Assembly (NCBI GenBank): GCA_015057425.1
Contig: SVEL01000001.1
Span: 62,001 to 126,000 of the forward strand
DNA length: 64,000 bases
Direction of reading: 5' to 3'
Origin: Lachnospiraceae bacterium
Lineage (GTDB): Bacteria > Bacillota > Clostridia > Lachnospirales > Lachnospiraceae
Below the pieces are notes generated by a model that was not told the origin of the DNA, did not search any database, and worked only from the letters and a program-made list of their open reading frames with translations. Made by a program: the position numbers and the translations under genes. Below, piece by piece: positions 21,303 through 30,431 of this stretch. Every line of letters starts with the position of its first letter. Position 1 is the first letter of the stretch.

Positions 21303-21962
21303 TTATTCTTCGGTAACTTCTTCTTCCGTTATATATGCTGCCATTTCAGGAAACATATCTAAAATCGAATTAGCAAGTTCCTTATGTTTAAACATTTCAA
21401 TGAGAGTTCCAAGTCTCTCCTGAACAAGTTTCTCATCTCTTATTACTTTAAAAAGCTCTGCTGTATTTATTGCATCTCCAATAGCGGTATGTGGCTTACC
21501 TATAAGTTCGATATTGGCCGACTTAAGTGCATTACCAAGTGCTACCGTATGGCCTGTTCCTACCAGTTTATCATATTCCACCTGAATATCCACCCAATTG
21601 TTTAGCATCTTGTCCATTCGCGCATCTTTGTAATTCTTTAATTCGCTTTCATGTTCAAACTGCTTCTTATCACAATTGCTCCATGAATAAAATGTACACT
21701 CACCTACATCCGTCCATTTAAAGAAATCTTCCATAGCCTCTTTAAACTTTGGGGCATCTGCTACATCTTTCTGAGTTATCCCTGTAAGTTCATGGATAAT
21801 AGATGTAATCTCACCATGCTCAGGGCATACATATGTCTCAAAACGGCCAATTTCAGTATAATTGTCGTCTAACATTACTGCTCCGATTTCAATTATCTCG
21901 TTTTTGGCACCGGATTCTTTCGGTGAAGTATTCATTTCCAAATCAAGTATAATATGATTCAT
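21303..21962 (-). CDS. DnaQ-fold 3'-5' exonuclease
   Basis: 219-residue DEDD-family exonuclease. Motif I is DLEMNTSP (ILDLEMNT, residues ~6-12), motif II around YSWSNCDKKQFEHE, and the C-terminal HTAIGDAINTAELF corresponds to the H/Y-x4-D motif III (DEDDh). It is like the stand-alone exoribonuclease/KapD-type proteins rather than a polymerase subunit. Located 12 bases downstream of the chemoreceptor gene, so probably co-transcribed, though no functional link is obvious. Substrate (RNA or DNA) cannot be told from sequence. Confidence 0.85.
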   Translation of the reverse strand: MNHIILDLEMNTSPKESGAKNEIIEIGAVMLDDNYTEIGRFETYVCPEHGEITSIIHELTGITQKDVADAPKFKEAMEDFFKWTDVGECTFYSWSNCDKKQFEHESELKNYKDARMDKMLNNWVDIQVEYDKLVGTGHTVALGNALKSANIELIGKPHTAIGDAINTAELFKVIRDEKLVQERLGTLIEMFKHKELANSILDMFPEMAAYITEEEVTEE

Positions 21963-21974
21963 TTTAAAGTACCA

Positions 21975-23417
21975 TTATTGATATATTTTCAATCCCTTTG
22001 CTTCTAATTCCGTTGTCTTACGTACAACTTCATCTAAATAATCAACCAATGTATGTGAAAGTTCATCGGCTTCATTGAAGAGTTCTCTTGCTGCTTCTTC
22101 ATCACCTGCACATACCTTTTCATATACGCTGGTTCCATATTTGTGCAATGTGCTATGGGTTGTACCGATCTTATTCCAGAGTTCCTTAAGCTTTTCATCC
22201 GAAAATCTTACTATCATATATGTTCTGCCAAATCTGCATTTTTCTGAATTTGTCTGAATCGGATATGATTTCATATCTGTAACAATCTTTGACAACGTAT
22301 CTATCCATGCCATATGGCCTGTCTTTGTAAGTTCTACGATATCTGCGATGTCCTTGGCATTTAATGCACGCTCACCTTCTCGTAAACCAGCAAATAATTC
22401 ATTTATAAGTTTACTGAAATTATCATCAATTTCAGATACCTGCTTAGCATAATTTACACTTGTTTCAGCTTCTGAAACAATGTTCTGTGTAATGTTTGCA
22501 AGTCTCTGGGCATCTGCACTTGTAGATTCCATTGCCTTATTAACTTCAACAGTTGCTTCTCTTATAGAATTCATTGATTCATTAATATCTGATACTGTAC
22601 CGACAATTTCATGTAACTTTGTTATGTTATCACCGATACTTTCTGATATAACATCAATTTTTTCACCCATATCACCTGTTGACTGCATAGAACGTTCAAG
22701 ACTTGTTCTTCCTTCTTCTGCTGCAACACCGATTTCATCTACGAACTGTCTCATACCGTCAAGATTCTTCTTAGTATCGTCTGCCAATACTCTAACCTGT
22801 TCAGCAACTACAGCAAAACCTCTACCCTGTTCACCTGCTCTGGCAGCTTCAATAGCTGCATTAAGAGCCAGCATATTAGTCTGATTTGCAATCTCCTGAA
22901 CACTTTCAACAATCTTACCTACTTCAGTTGCAAGTTTTACAAGCTGTTCTATCTTCTCGTTAAGAATGTTTGAATCCTCTGTCATCTGTTCTTTGAGATT
23001 TTTAACATCATCAAGAAGAAGTCTGCTTTCATCATTCTTGTCCTTAAGTGCAGCAGCATCATTTGTCAATTCTACCAATGCATCAGCAGTATTTTCTACA
23101 ACATTTCCTACTTCATTCATACTTGCACTTGTTTCCTCTACAATTGCAAGGTTTGATTCACTAACTTCGCCCATTTCTCTTGCAAAGACCTTAAGACTGT
23201 CTGAGATGTGAGCCATTCCGATATCAAACTCACTTATCTGTGTTGTAAGTCTTACTACCTGTTCCGCGCCGCTTCTGAGGATAATTTCATTATTGACGAG
23301 TCTTTCAGCCTTATCTAATTCCTGTTGTCCCACTCCCTTTGGTGCCTTCACTGTCTTGCCTTGAGCTTTTTCTTCAGCATAGATCAATAATTCTGTTGCT
23401 TGATTTGTTTTCGCCAT
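21975..23417 (-). CDS. Soluble methyl-accepting chemotaxis protein with C-terminal CZB zinc-binding domain
   Basis: Cytosolic chemoreceptor: no membrane segment in 480 aa. The hairpin tip that contacts CheA/CheW ([21 protein letters not shown]) lies near residues 186-206. The last ~120 residues form a CZB domain with the zinc ligands recognisable as the His in GHMAW, the Cys in KCRFG and two His in THSTLH. In the known family CZB domains sense zinc or the redox state of the cysteine (for example hypochlorite). AGGAGG ribosome site. No other chemotaxis or flagellar gene is in the window. Confidence 0.9.
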   Translation of the reverse strand: MAKTNQATELLIYAEEKAQGKTVKAPKGVGQQELDKAERLVNNEIILRSGAEQVVRLTTQISEFDIGMAHISDSLKVFAREMGEVSESNLAIVEETSASMNEVGNVVENTADALVELTNDAAALKDKNDESRLLLDDVKNLKEQMTEDSNILNEKIEQLVKLATEVGKIVESVQEIANQTNMLALNAAIEAARAGEQGRGFAVVAEQVRVLADDTKKNLDGMRQFVDEIGVAAEEGRTSLERSMQSTGDMGEKIDVISESIGDNITKLHEIVGTVSDINESMNSIREATVEVNKAMESTSADAQRLANITQNIVSEAETSVNYAKQVSEIDDNFSKLINELFAGLREGERALNAKDIADIVELTKTGHMAWIDTLSKIVTDMKSYPIQTNSEKCRFGRTYMIVRFSDEKLKELWNKIGTTHSTLHKYGTSVYEKVCAGDEEAARELFNEADELSHTLVDYLDEVVRKTTELEAKGLKIYQ

Positions 23418-23439
23418 ATAGCATTCCTCCTTTTGTAAA

Positions 23440-23907
23440 TTATAAGATAATTTCCATTCCTATCTTCTGTGGCATAAGTCCGCATTTTTCATAGAACTTT
23501 ATGGCACTTTCATTACAGGACCATACATTCAGAGTTACATTATAACAATTTTCTTTTCTTGCATATTCCAAAACATACTCATACAGCTTTGTTCCTATGT
23601 GTCTCCCACGCATATTTTCATCTACACATAAGTCATCTATATATAATGTTTTGATGTCTGTGAGAATGTTATTATCCAAATGTTGTATATGAACACAAAA
23701 TGCATATCCGAGAATCACTTCATTCTCAACTGCAACAAATATCGGTCTTTTATCATCCTTAATAATCTCTGACAGTTCTTCATCTGTATATTTCTTAGCA
23801 CCTGATTTAAATAAATCCGGTCTTCCGTTATGATGAACCATCAACACCTGTTCCAAAAGATTATTAATTCCACTTATATCACTAATATTTGCTCTTCTTA
23901 TATTCAT
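23440..23907 (-). CDS. GNAT-family N-acetyltransferase
   Basis: 155-residue Gcn5-related acetyltransferase. The acetyl-CoA pyrophosphate loop is [12 protein letters not shown] (about 107-118), followed by the [19 protein letters not shown]-terminal motif. No signal peptide. The acceptor (antibiotic, polyamine or protein) cannot be predicted. It lies 22 bases upstream of the chemoreceptor gene on the same strand. Confidence 0.87.
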   Translation of the reverse strand: MNIRRANISDISGINNLLEQVLMVHHNGRPDLFKSGAKKYTDEELSEIIKDDKRPIFVAVENEVILGYAFCVHIQHLDNNILTDIKTLYIDDLCVDENMRGRHIGTKLYEYVLEYARKENCYNVTLNVWSCNESAIKFYEKCGLMPQKIGMEIIL

Positions 23908-23962
23908 ACCGTTAAATCCTATCTATGGAAATAAATTATATAAATTTAATAATAAATACACA

Positions 23963-24000
23963 GAAAGAGCCTTCACAAGCATAACCGCTCCGGCCCTTTC
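23963..24000 (-). terminator. Hairpin after the GH43 gene
   Basis: GAAAGAGCC/GGCCCTTTC stem with a long loop, followed on the minus strand by a T-rich but interrupted stretch. Weak terminator candidate. Confidence 0.4.
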
Positions 24001-24014
24001 CGGTATAAAATTAC

Positions 24015-24974
24015 TTATACATTATCAAAATCAAATACCGGTCTTCCATCGTTATCGAATGTTACTTTCATAACCATTGCGTGACGATTTGGATCATATA
24101 ATGGATCGCCGACAATTTCTTCATATGGACGTGCATGGTAAATGCAAAGTGGTGTAACACCATCTTCCGCCACTGTAAAGCTGTTATGACCAGGTCCAAA
24201 AATCTTCTTCTCTTCATCTGTGCAACATACAGGATATCTTGACTTTTTCCATGAATTTCTATCAAGTAAATCTGCTTCTTCATCAGCTTCCATAAGTCCC
24301 ATACAGTAGCATGCGCCTGTTGCACTTGCTGAAAATGTTATATATATCTTACCGTTATTCTTAATAACAGCTGGTCCTTCATTTACCCAGAAATCTACTC
24401 TTTCCCAATCATAATCAGGTGTAGTAAGCATAAACTGATGTGTCTTAAGCTTAGTAGGTGACTCCATTTCTGCAAGATAAAGATTAGATGCTGCAAACTG
24501 TCCGCCTGTTTTTTCAGCCCAGCACATATAACGCTTTCCGTTACATTCAAATACTGTTGCATCAAGAGAGAAATCTACAAATGTCTTTGGATCATCATCA
24601 GCACACTGCATCATACCTCTTTCAACCCATTCATCCTTAAGCGGATCCTGTCCGAGACATTCGAGAACGTATGGGCGAAGTCTCCAGATATCATCTACCT
24701 TACTGCCTGCAAAATAAATAAACCATTTACCATCTAAATAATGAAGTTCAGGAGCCCATATATGCTGGCTCATCTCTCCCGTTTCATGCTTTCTCCAAAC
24801 CACAAAAGTCTCTGCTTCTGCAAGTTCTGCTATTGTCTTTGCTTTACGAAGCTCTATGCAGTCATATGCCGGAACTGATGCTGTAAAATAATAATAACCG
24901 TCTGTGTGTCTGTACACATAAGGATCTGCCCTCTGCAACACAATCGGATTATTATAATGTAATTCTTGACTCAT
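24015..24974 (-). CDS. Glycoside hydrolase family 43 (arabinofuranosidase/xylosidase type)
   Basis: Cytosolic five-bladed beta-propeller hydrolase, 319 aa. The catalytic base Asp is in RADPYVY near the N-terminus, the pKa-modulating Asp in DATVFECNG and the acid Glu in NEGPAVIK. No signal peptide. The ATG at 24974 follows an AAGGAAGG site; the extra in-frame codons to 25004 precede that site. Probable substrates are arabino- or xylo-oligosaccharides, in line with the GH51 enzyme at 17 kb; exact specificity cannot be read. Own promoter at 25055-25083. Confidence 0.88.
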   Translation of the reverse strand: MSQELHYNNPIVLQRADPYVYRHTDGYYYFTASVPAYDCIELRKAKTIAELAEAETFVVWRKHETGEMSQHIWAPELHYLDGKWFIYFAGSKVDDIWRLRPYVLECLGQDPLKDEWVERGMMQCADDDPKTFVDFSLDATVFECNGKRYMCWAEKTGGQFAASNLYLAEMESPTKLKTHQFMLTTPDYDWERVDFWVNEGPAVIKNNGKIYITFSASATGACYCMGLMEADEEADLLDRNSWKKSRYPVCCTDEEKKIFGPGHNSFTVAEDGVTPLCIYHARPYEEIVGDPLYDPNRHAMVMKVTFDNDGRPVFDFDNV

Positions 24975-25054
24975 AAAGATACCTTCCTTTCTATAACGCA
25001 ACACTGAAATTTGAGCTTAATCTTTACATTTCAATGCCTTTCTGTCTAATGAAT

Positions 25055-25083
25055 ATAATACCATTTTTTCTGCTATTTTGCAA
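25055..25083 (-). promoter_or_regulatory. Promoter of the GH43 gene
   Basis: TTGCAA (25078-25083), 17-base spacer, TATTAT (25055-25060) on the minus strand, about 80 bases before the start. Confidence 0.55.
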
Positions 25084-25101
25084 TTTATTTATTAACTCTA
25101 T

Positions 25102-26601
25102 TTACAAAATATCAGTGAACTTTTTGAATGCCGCTTTTCCTTCTTCCGTGCACTTATAAACACCTGCACATTCAAGAACTTTTGTAAATACAATACCGAT
25201 TTCTTTTTTAAGTATTCCATCGATATTTTCAGCATTTATTTCAGGATAATTTACTTTAAATTCATCTACCCAGTCGGCATGTTTTTCAATTTCTTCTATT
25301 GCTCTGATATCCTTACCTGAAAGCATTGCATCCTTTAAGATTTCTATTTCTTTCTTAAGTCTTGCAGGAAGTACGGCAAGTCCCATAACTTCTATAAGAC
25401 CGATGTTTTCCTTCTTGATATGATGATATTTTTCAATCGGATGATATACGCCCCAAGGACATTCATCTGTTGTAATATTATTTCTGAGAACAAGGTCAAG
25501 TTCATACAAATCGCCATTCATACGGGCAATCGGTGTTATGGTATTATGTGGTGTTTCACCTGTATGAGAGAAAATAAACGCAACTTCATCAGTATATTCT
25601 CTCCACTGTTTAAGTATATGTTCTGCTGCAGATGCAATCTCTTCTATATTCTTTCCGTTAAGTCTGATAACAGACATTGGCCATTTTACAGTTCCTGCTG
25701 AGACATTAGGATAATTTTTCAATTCAAACTTTCTGTCTATAGGCGCTTTTGCCATAGCAAATACATATCCGCCGCCCTGGAAATGGTCATGACTTAAAAT
25801 AGAACCTCCCACTATCGGAAGGTCTGCATTTGAACCTGCCATATAATGTGGGAATATGTTTACAAAATCAAGAAGCTTTACAAATGTATCCTTATTAATC
25901 TTCATAGGAATATGCTTTTTATTTAAAATGATACAGTGCTCATTGTAATAAACATATGGTGAATACTGTAAACCATATTCCTCGCCCATAAGTTCAATAG
26001 GAATTATTCTGTGATTCTGTCTTGCAGGATGAGATAAATGTCCTGCATATCCTTCATTTTCCACGCAAAGAAGACAGCTCGGATATCCTGATTTCTTAGC
26101 TGCACCGGCTCTTGCTATATCACGTGGGTCCTTTTCAGGTTTTGACAAATTGATAGTAATATCAATCGGACCATATTCAGTATCTACAACCCATTTTTCA
26201 TCCTTCTTAACACGTTCTGTTCTTATGTAATTATTGTCACGGCTGAAATCATAGAAAAAGTCTGTTGCTGCTTTAGGTGATTTTTCATACAAATCTGCAA
26301 ACTTCTTAATTACATATGAAGGCGGTGGTGTTATAAGTCCCATTACCTTTGTATCAAACAAATCTGTAATTGTAACGGAATCATCTTCTATTAATCCGTT
26401 TTCACAAGCATACTTAATCATATCTGCCAAAATAAGAGAAACTTCTCTCGGCTCTGCTTTTGCATATTCTTCGTCATAAGAATATGCGCTGCATCCAAAT
26501 AATTCTATAAGTTTATTAGCTGTATATATAACATCAGCCTCATCAATCAATCCTTTATTAATTCCATATCTCACAAGCTCATTAATATAATTTCCTATCA
26601 T
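25102..26601 (-). CDS. galT: UDP-glucose--hexose-1-phosphate uridylyltransferase, class II (Firmicutes)
   Basis: Leloir-pathway enzyme exchanging UMP between UDP-glucose and galactose-1-phosphate. Its 499 aa and overall pattern fit the larger Firmicutes class rather than the ~350-aa GalT1. Recognisable stretches are LSHPARQNHRIIPIE, ILSHDHFQGGG (active-site histidine region) and HNTITPIARM. GGAG lies very close to the ATG. It is the last gene of an apparent minus-strand unit: exporter, DUF1854, exporter, esterase, galT. No galK or galE is in the window. Confidence 0.93.
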   Translation of the reverse strand: MIGNYINELVRYGINKGLIDEADVIYTANKLIELFGCSAYSYDEEYAKAEPREVSLILADMIKYACENGLIEDDSVTITDLFDTKVMGLITPPPSYVIKKFADLYEKSPKAATDFFYDFSRDNNYIRTERVKKDEKWVVDTEYGPIDITINLSKPEKDPRDIARAGAAKKSGYPSCLLCVENEGYAGHLSHPARQNHRIIPIELMGEEYGLQYSPYVYYNEHCIILNKKHIPMKINKDTFVKLLDFVNIFPHYMAGSNADLPIVGGSILSHDHFQGGGYVFAMAKAPIDRKFELKNYPNVSAGTVKWPMSVIRLNGKNIEEIASAAEHILKQWREYTDEVAFIFSHTGETPHNTITPIARMNGDLYELDLVLRNNITTDECPWGVYHPIEKYHHIKKENIGLIEVMGLAVLPARLKKEIEILKDAMLSGKDIRAIEEIEKHADWVDEFKVNYPEINAENIDGILKKEIGIVFTKVLECAGVYKCTEEGKAAFKKFTDIL

Positions 26602-26637
26602 AACTCCTACATCTGTCTTACGACATTTCCTTTCTTT

Positions 26638-27555
26638 TTATTTAAGATATTTATCTATAAAGTCAAACATCTTTGATACATTGTCTGCCGCAAAAAGTTT
26701 TGCGTCTGCGTGGTCACATTTGTCAACCAAATCAAGTTCACATCTGTCTTCACCTGCTATATTTTTAATTACATCATACAGATAAACTGACTGCTCATAA
26801 GGTACAAGACCATCGTTAATTCCATGCTGTAATAATGTATACGGAGCCTTATCCGTAACATGACATGCCGGATTGGAAAGAATAAGTTCTTCCTTAACAT
26901 TATCTAAGTTCTCTTCTCCGAAGAAATTCTGATAAATCCAAATATCAAGTTTCTTTCCGAGGAAGAAATTGTGACATCCGTACCAAAGTATTAACACATC
27001 CACCAGTTTCTCGCAGGAATCGCCATCCTCGTTAAGATAACCTGTGTTTGTGCTATATGCTGCAAGAGCCGCCAGATGAGCTCCTGCCGAACCGCCCCAA
27101 AGTGCGATTCTGTCTGCATCTATATTAAGTTCATCCGCATGCTCTTTAAGATATCTTATTGCGCGCTTTATCTCCATTACCGGTTGTGGGTATCTTGCAT
27201 TTGGTGCCAACGTATACCCCAAAGAAACACACACATAACCTCTGTCAAGCCCCTGCATAAATGGCTTAAACTCTATGGAACTTTTCTGTCCAAAGTACCA
27301 TGCGCCACCATGTATCTCAACAAATACAGGAAACGGTCCCTCTCCCGCATCCGGATAATATATATCCATCTTAGCTGCATCTGATTTATCATAGCTGACG
27401 TCAAGCATATATTTCTTCGGATAATCTTCTTTTTTCATTATCTTGTTCATATGAGGTATCATATCTTCTGCAGTTACAATTCCCTCATCACCAAAACGCT
27501 TTGCAGTACCTTCTATACATGCTTTTATAAGTTCTGTTACATTTAACTCTGACAT
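26638..27555 (-). CDS. Alpha/beta hydrolase, HSL-type esterase
   Basis: 305-residue cytosolic carboxylesterase. The oxyanion motif HGGAW follows EI, the nucleophile elbow is GGSAG, the acid is in HGINDGLVPY and the histidine in KCDHAD: a complete HSL/acetyl-esterase triad. The ATG at 27555 is preceded by GGTGG; a GTG at 27564, directly after the stop of the ABC gene, is the alternative start. It could remove acetyl groups from plant oligosaccharides, in keeping with the nearby GH43 and GalT, or act on the exporter's substrate. Confidence 0.85.
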   Translation of the reverse strand: MSELNVTELIKACIEGTAKRFGDEGIVTAEDMIPHMNKIMKKEDYPKKYMLDVSYDKSDAAKMDIYYPDAGEGPFPVFVEIHGGAWYFGQKSSIEFKPFMQGLDRGYVCVSLGYTLAPNARYPQPVMEIKRAIRYLKEHADELNIDADRIALWGGSAGAHLAALAAYSTNTGYLNEDGDSCEKLVDVLILWYGCHNFFLGKKLDIWIYQNFFGEENLDNVKEELILSNPACHVTDKAPYTLLQHGINDGLVPYEQSVYLYDVIKNIAGEDRCELDLVDKCDHADAKLFAADNVSKMFDFIDKYLK

Positions 27556-27564
27556 TATATCCAC

Positions 27565-29775
27565 CTACTCTTCCATTTTTGCCATCTCAAGCTGAGCAGT
27601 TACAAGACCATAATATATTCCCTTTTTCTCAAGAAGTTCATTATGAGTACCTACTTCAGCTATGTTATGTCCGTCTATTACCACAAGTCTGTCTGCATTT
27701 CGAAGTGTTGACAGTCTGTGTGCTATGGCAAATGTTGTTCTGCCCGTAGTAAGTCTGTCAAGAGCCTGCTGAATAAGATATTCACTTTCCGTATCAAGAG
27801 CCGATGTAGCTTCGTCCATTATAAGAAGCTTCGGGTCATTGAGAATGGCTCTTGCAATAGCTATACGCTGTCTCTCACCACCGGAAAGATTAAATCCTCT
27901 TTCCCCTACATATGTATTATATCCATCAGGTGTTTTACAGATGAAATCGTGAGCATTTGCTGCCTTAGCAGCCTTAATAATCTCTTCCATTGTCGCATCA
28001 GGTTTTGCAAATCTTAAGTTATTAAGTATTGTTCCCGAAAAGAGGAACGTTTCCTGAAGCACAACACCTAACTGTGAGTGAAGTGACTCCTGAGTAATAT
28101 TCTTAATATTTACTCCATCTATGGTTATTTCACCTCTGTCTGCATCGTAAAGTCTCATTATAAGATTTATCATTGTAGACTTTCCTGTTCCCGATGCACC
28201 TACAAGACCAATCATTTCACCTGCTTTGACACTGAGATTGATATTTTCAAGAACAGGCTCATAGGAATTATATCCAAAGGTTACATTTTTAAATTCCACA
28301 TCACCTTTAATGTCTATTGCATTACATTCATCTGTATCTTTTATATCCGGTTCTTCATCAAGAACATCATATATACGGTTAAGACTTGTTATCATATGCA
28401 TAATACTTCTCGGCAAATGTGTCATCCATCCTAAAGGGCCATATAAAAATCCGGTATATGCCACAAACTGGGTAAGTTCACCTACTGTCATCTCGCCCTG
28501 AAGCACATCAAGTCCACCGAAATAAATGGCAACATATGAACCAAATCCCATAATAAATGTAAGAATCGGATAGAATAACGCCCAGAAAGTCTCATTTTTC
28601 TTTTGTATTTCGCAAAATCTGTCTGTAAGCTTCTTAAACTTATCAACTTCATACTGTTCTCTACCAAAGTATTTTACAACTCGCATACCTGATACAACAT
28701 CCTGAAGCCCGCTTCTAAGCTTATCATCTCTTCTTGCCTGCATACGGAATATTCTATGGATGTAGCTCCAGAAAATTCTGGTAAGTACAAATACAAGCAC
28801 AATAAGCACCGTAGAACAAAGTGTCATTGTAACATTAAGATACATCATATATGCAAATGCACCAATCATTGTAAACAGCGCTGAAAGCATTCCTCCGAAT
28901 ACTTCCTCCATAAACTGTCTGATTCTGTTTGTATCTCCTGTAACTCTGTTCATAAGCTCGCCCGGCTTACGTCTGTTCAAAAAGCTCATGGAAAGTATCT
29001 GTATCTTATGGTAAAGTTTTCTACGTAAGTCCATACTAAGACGCGAACCTAAAGATACACACCACCAGTTCTTTACAACATTTACCGATATAAGCACTGC
29101 AGTAAGTGCAAGCATAGTTGCTACAAATATGACCACATCACCCATATCACCCTTTTTGTCTACAAGAGTATTGTCAATAAAGCTTCCCTGCACCTTTGGA
29201 AGCATTATGGATATAGCCGATGAAACAACCATAAACAGCGAAATCAGCAATAACTTCCACTGGTATCCGTCACACAATGCAAGAAACTTTGTAAGCAATA
29301 CATTTTTCCCTTCGCATTTGGAACATTTACTTGTTCCCGGAAGAGCCCGTCCGCATTTCTCGCAATATTTTTCGTATTCCTTACTTTCAATTTTTTCATA
29401 TTCACCCTGTACAAGCATATTGGCGCCACGGGCAACATAGGCAACCCTCTCAATATGTCTCATGGAAAATCTGGCAAGACAAGTCTTTTCCCCTTCTACT
29501 ACGGCCATAATAATTCCACAGCCTACAAGGGATTCACATTTAATCTCGCTGCATTTTTCAAGCAAAGTCTTACTTTGTACACCATCTTTATCTAAAACCA
29601 CAATATTTTTATCTGTTACAACAAGATACTGATTGCCGTCAGGGTACTCGTCTATTATCTTTTTTTCATCATAATCATATGACAAATCAATAGGAACGCA
29701 ATACCATATGGTTTCATCCTGTATAAGATTTAATTTATTTAATTGTTCTTCACTTAAGTCATATAATAACTTCAT
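27565..29775 (-). CDS. ABC exporter (fused permease-ATPase) with N-terminal sensory-like domain and zinc ribbon
   Basis: 736-residue half transporter. Residues 1-130 form an unusual soluble domain that has the look of a beta-rich PH-like fold. A zinc ribbon follows (Cys138, 141, 151, 154). Six membrane helices occupy about 173-460, then the ATPase with GLVGASGTGKST, LSGGERQRIA and a Walker B ending LLIMDEATSA. All catalytic residues look intact. It is transcribed after the similar exporter at 30.4 kb and a DUF1854 gene, so the two half transporters probably pair. The exported substrate is unknown. Confidence 0.88.
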   Translation of the reverse strand: MKLLYDLSEEQLNKLNLIQDETIWYCVPIDLSYDYDEKKIIDEYPDGNQYLVVTDKNIVVLDKDGVQSKTLLEKCSEIKCESLVGCGIIMAVVEGEKTCLARFSMRHIERVAYVARGANMLVQGEYEKIESKEYEKYCEKCGRALPGTSKCSKCEGKNVLLTKFLALCDGYQWKLLLISLFMVVSSAISIMLPKVQGSFIDNTLVDKKGDMGDVVIFVATMLALTAVLISVNVVKNWWCVSLGSRLSMDLRRKLYHKIQILSMSFLNRRKPGELMNRVTGDTNRIRQFMEEVFGGMLSALFTMIGAFAYMMYLNVTMTLCSTVLIVLVFVLTRIFWSYIHRIFRMQARRDDKLRSGLQDVVSGMRVVKYFGREQYEVDKFKKLTDRFCEIQKKNETFWALFYPILTFIMGFGSYVAIYFGGLDVLQGEMTVGELTQFVAYTGFLYGPLGWMTHLPRSIMHMITSLNRIYDVLDEEPDIKDTDECNAIDIKGDVEFKNVTFGYNSYEPVLENINLSVKAGEMIGLVGASGTGKSTMINLIMRLYDADRGEITIDGVNIKNITQESLHSQLGVVLQETFLFSGTILNNLRFAKPDATMEEIIKAAKAANAHDFICKTPDGYNTYVGERGFNLSGGERQRIAIARAILNDPKLLIMDEATSALDTESEYLIQQALDRLTTGRTTFAIAHRLSTLRNADRLVVIDGHNIAEVGTHNELLEKKGIYYGLVTAQLEMAKMEE

Positions 29776-29786
29776 TTGAACCTCTC

Positions 29787-30365
29787 TTAAATGAATAAAT
29801 CAAGTTTTTTTCTTTCATTTGCCGTCAGCTTGTTTATATCCGGAATTTCAAATCTGTTGCCGTCCAAATCTGTAATCATTACTCTCTTGTCGGACAATGA
29901 AACCACCGAATCACCACCCATACGGATTGTAAATCTGCACGCTCCGTAAGTTGTTACAACATTAAAATACCCGTATCCGTATTCATGTTTAATGTCACGG
30001 ACTTTGATTATCTCTGGCGTAAAATACCTGAGATTAAGCTGTTCTCTTAACATATCAGCCTGGTCTTTCGGCAGCTCGGAAAGCTTTTCAACCATACCTA
30101 TTTCTCTTGCCTTTTCCGTAGCTTCCCTTATGGAAATGTATTCCTCCGGAAGAGTCACCGGAAAAGTTCTGTATACATAAACTCTGTCATATACCTGACC
30201 TGCATACTCCAAAGAAACAAATCCACCCTTTGTTCTCTTGAAAACAGCATTGTCTTTTGTAAGATATCTTAATTCAAGAAGATCCTCCGACTCAGCTTTC
30301 ATCTTCTCTTCATCAAATTCTTCTAAATCTATTTCTCCGCCCTTTGGGCCATGTCCATGTCTCAT
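29787..30365 (-). CDS. DUF1854 domain protein
   Basis: 192 aa. The central 130 residues match my memory of DUF1854: FKRTKGGFVSLEYAG, a YRTFPVTLPEEYISI strand and a C-terminal DLDGNRFEIPDINKL. No membrane segment and no signal peptide. The start is the ATG at 30365, 7 bases after GGAG. It lies between two ABC exporters and is probably a cytosolic accessory. DUF1854 genes next to ABC exporters are known elsewhere, but their function is not established. Confidence 0.82.
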   Translation of the reverse strand: MRHGHGPKGGEIDLEEFDEEKMKAESEDLLELRYLTKDNAVFKRTKGGFVSLEYAGQVYDRVYVYRTFPVTLPEEYISIREATEKAREIGMVEKLSELPKDQADMLREQLNLRYFTPEIIKVRDIKHEYGYGYFNVVTTYGACRFTIRMGGDSVVSLSDKRVMITDLDGNRFEIPDINKLTANERKKLDLFI

Positions 30366-30400
30366 CTTCATACTCCTTTCGAATCGCATTTATTCTTTGG

Positions 30401-30431
30401 ATAACTGAGACCGAATCGTCGTCTCAGTTAT
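30401..30431 (-). other. Intercistronic hairpin between exporter and DUF1854 gene
   Basis: ATAACTGAGAC (30401-30411) pairs perfectly with GTCTCAGTTAT (30421-30431) over a 9-base loop. The stem begins within the exporter stop codon and no T-run follows. It may tune downstream expression or stabilise the upstream mRNA. Confidence 0.6.
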
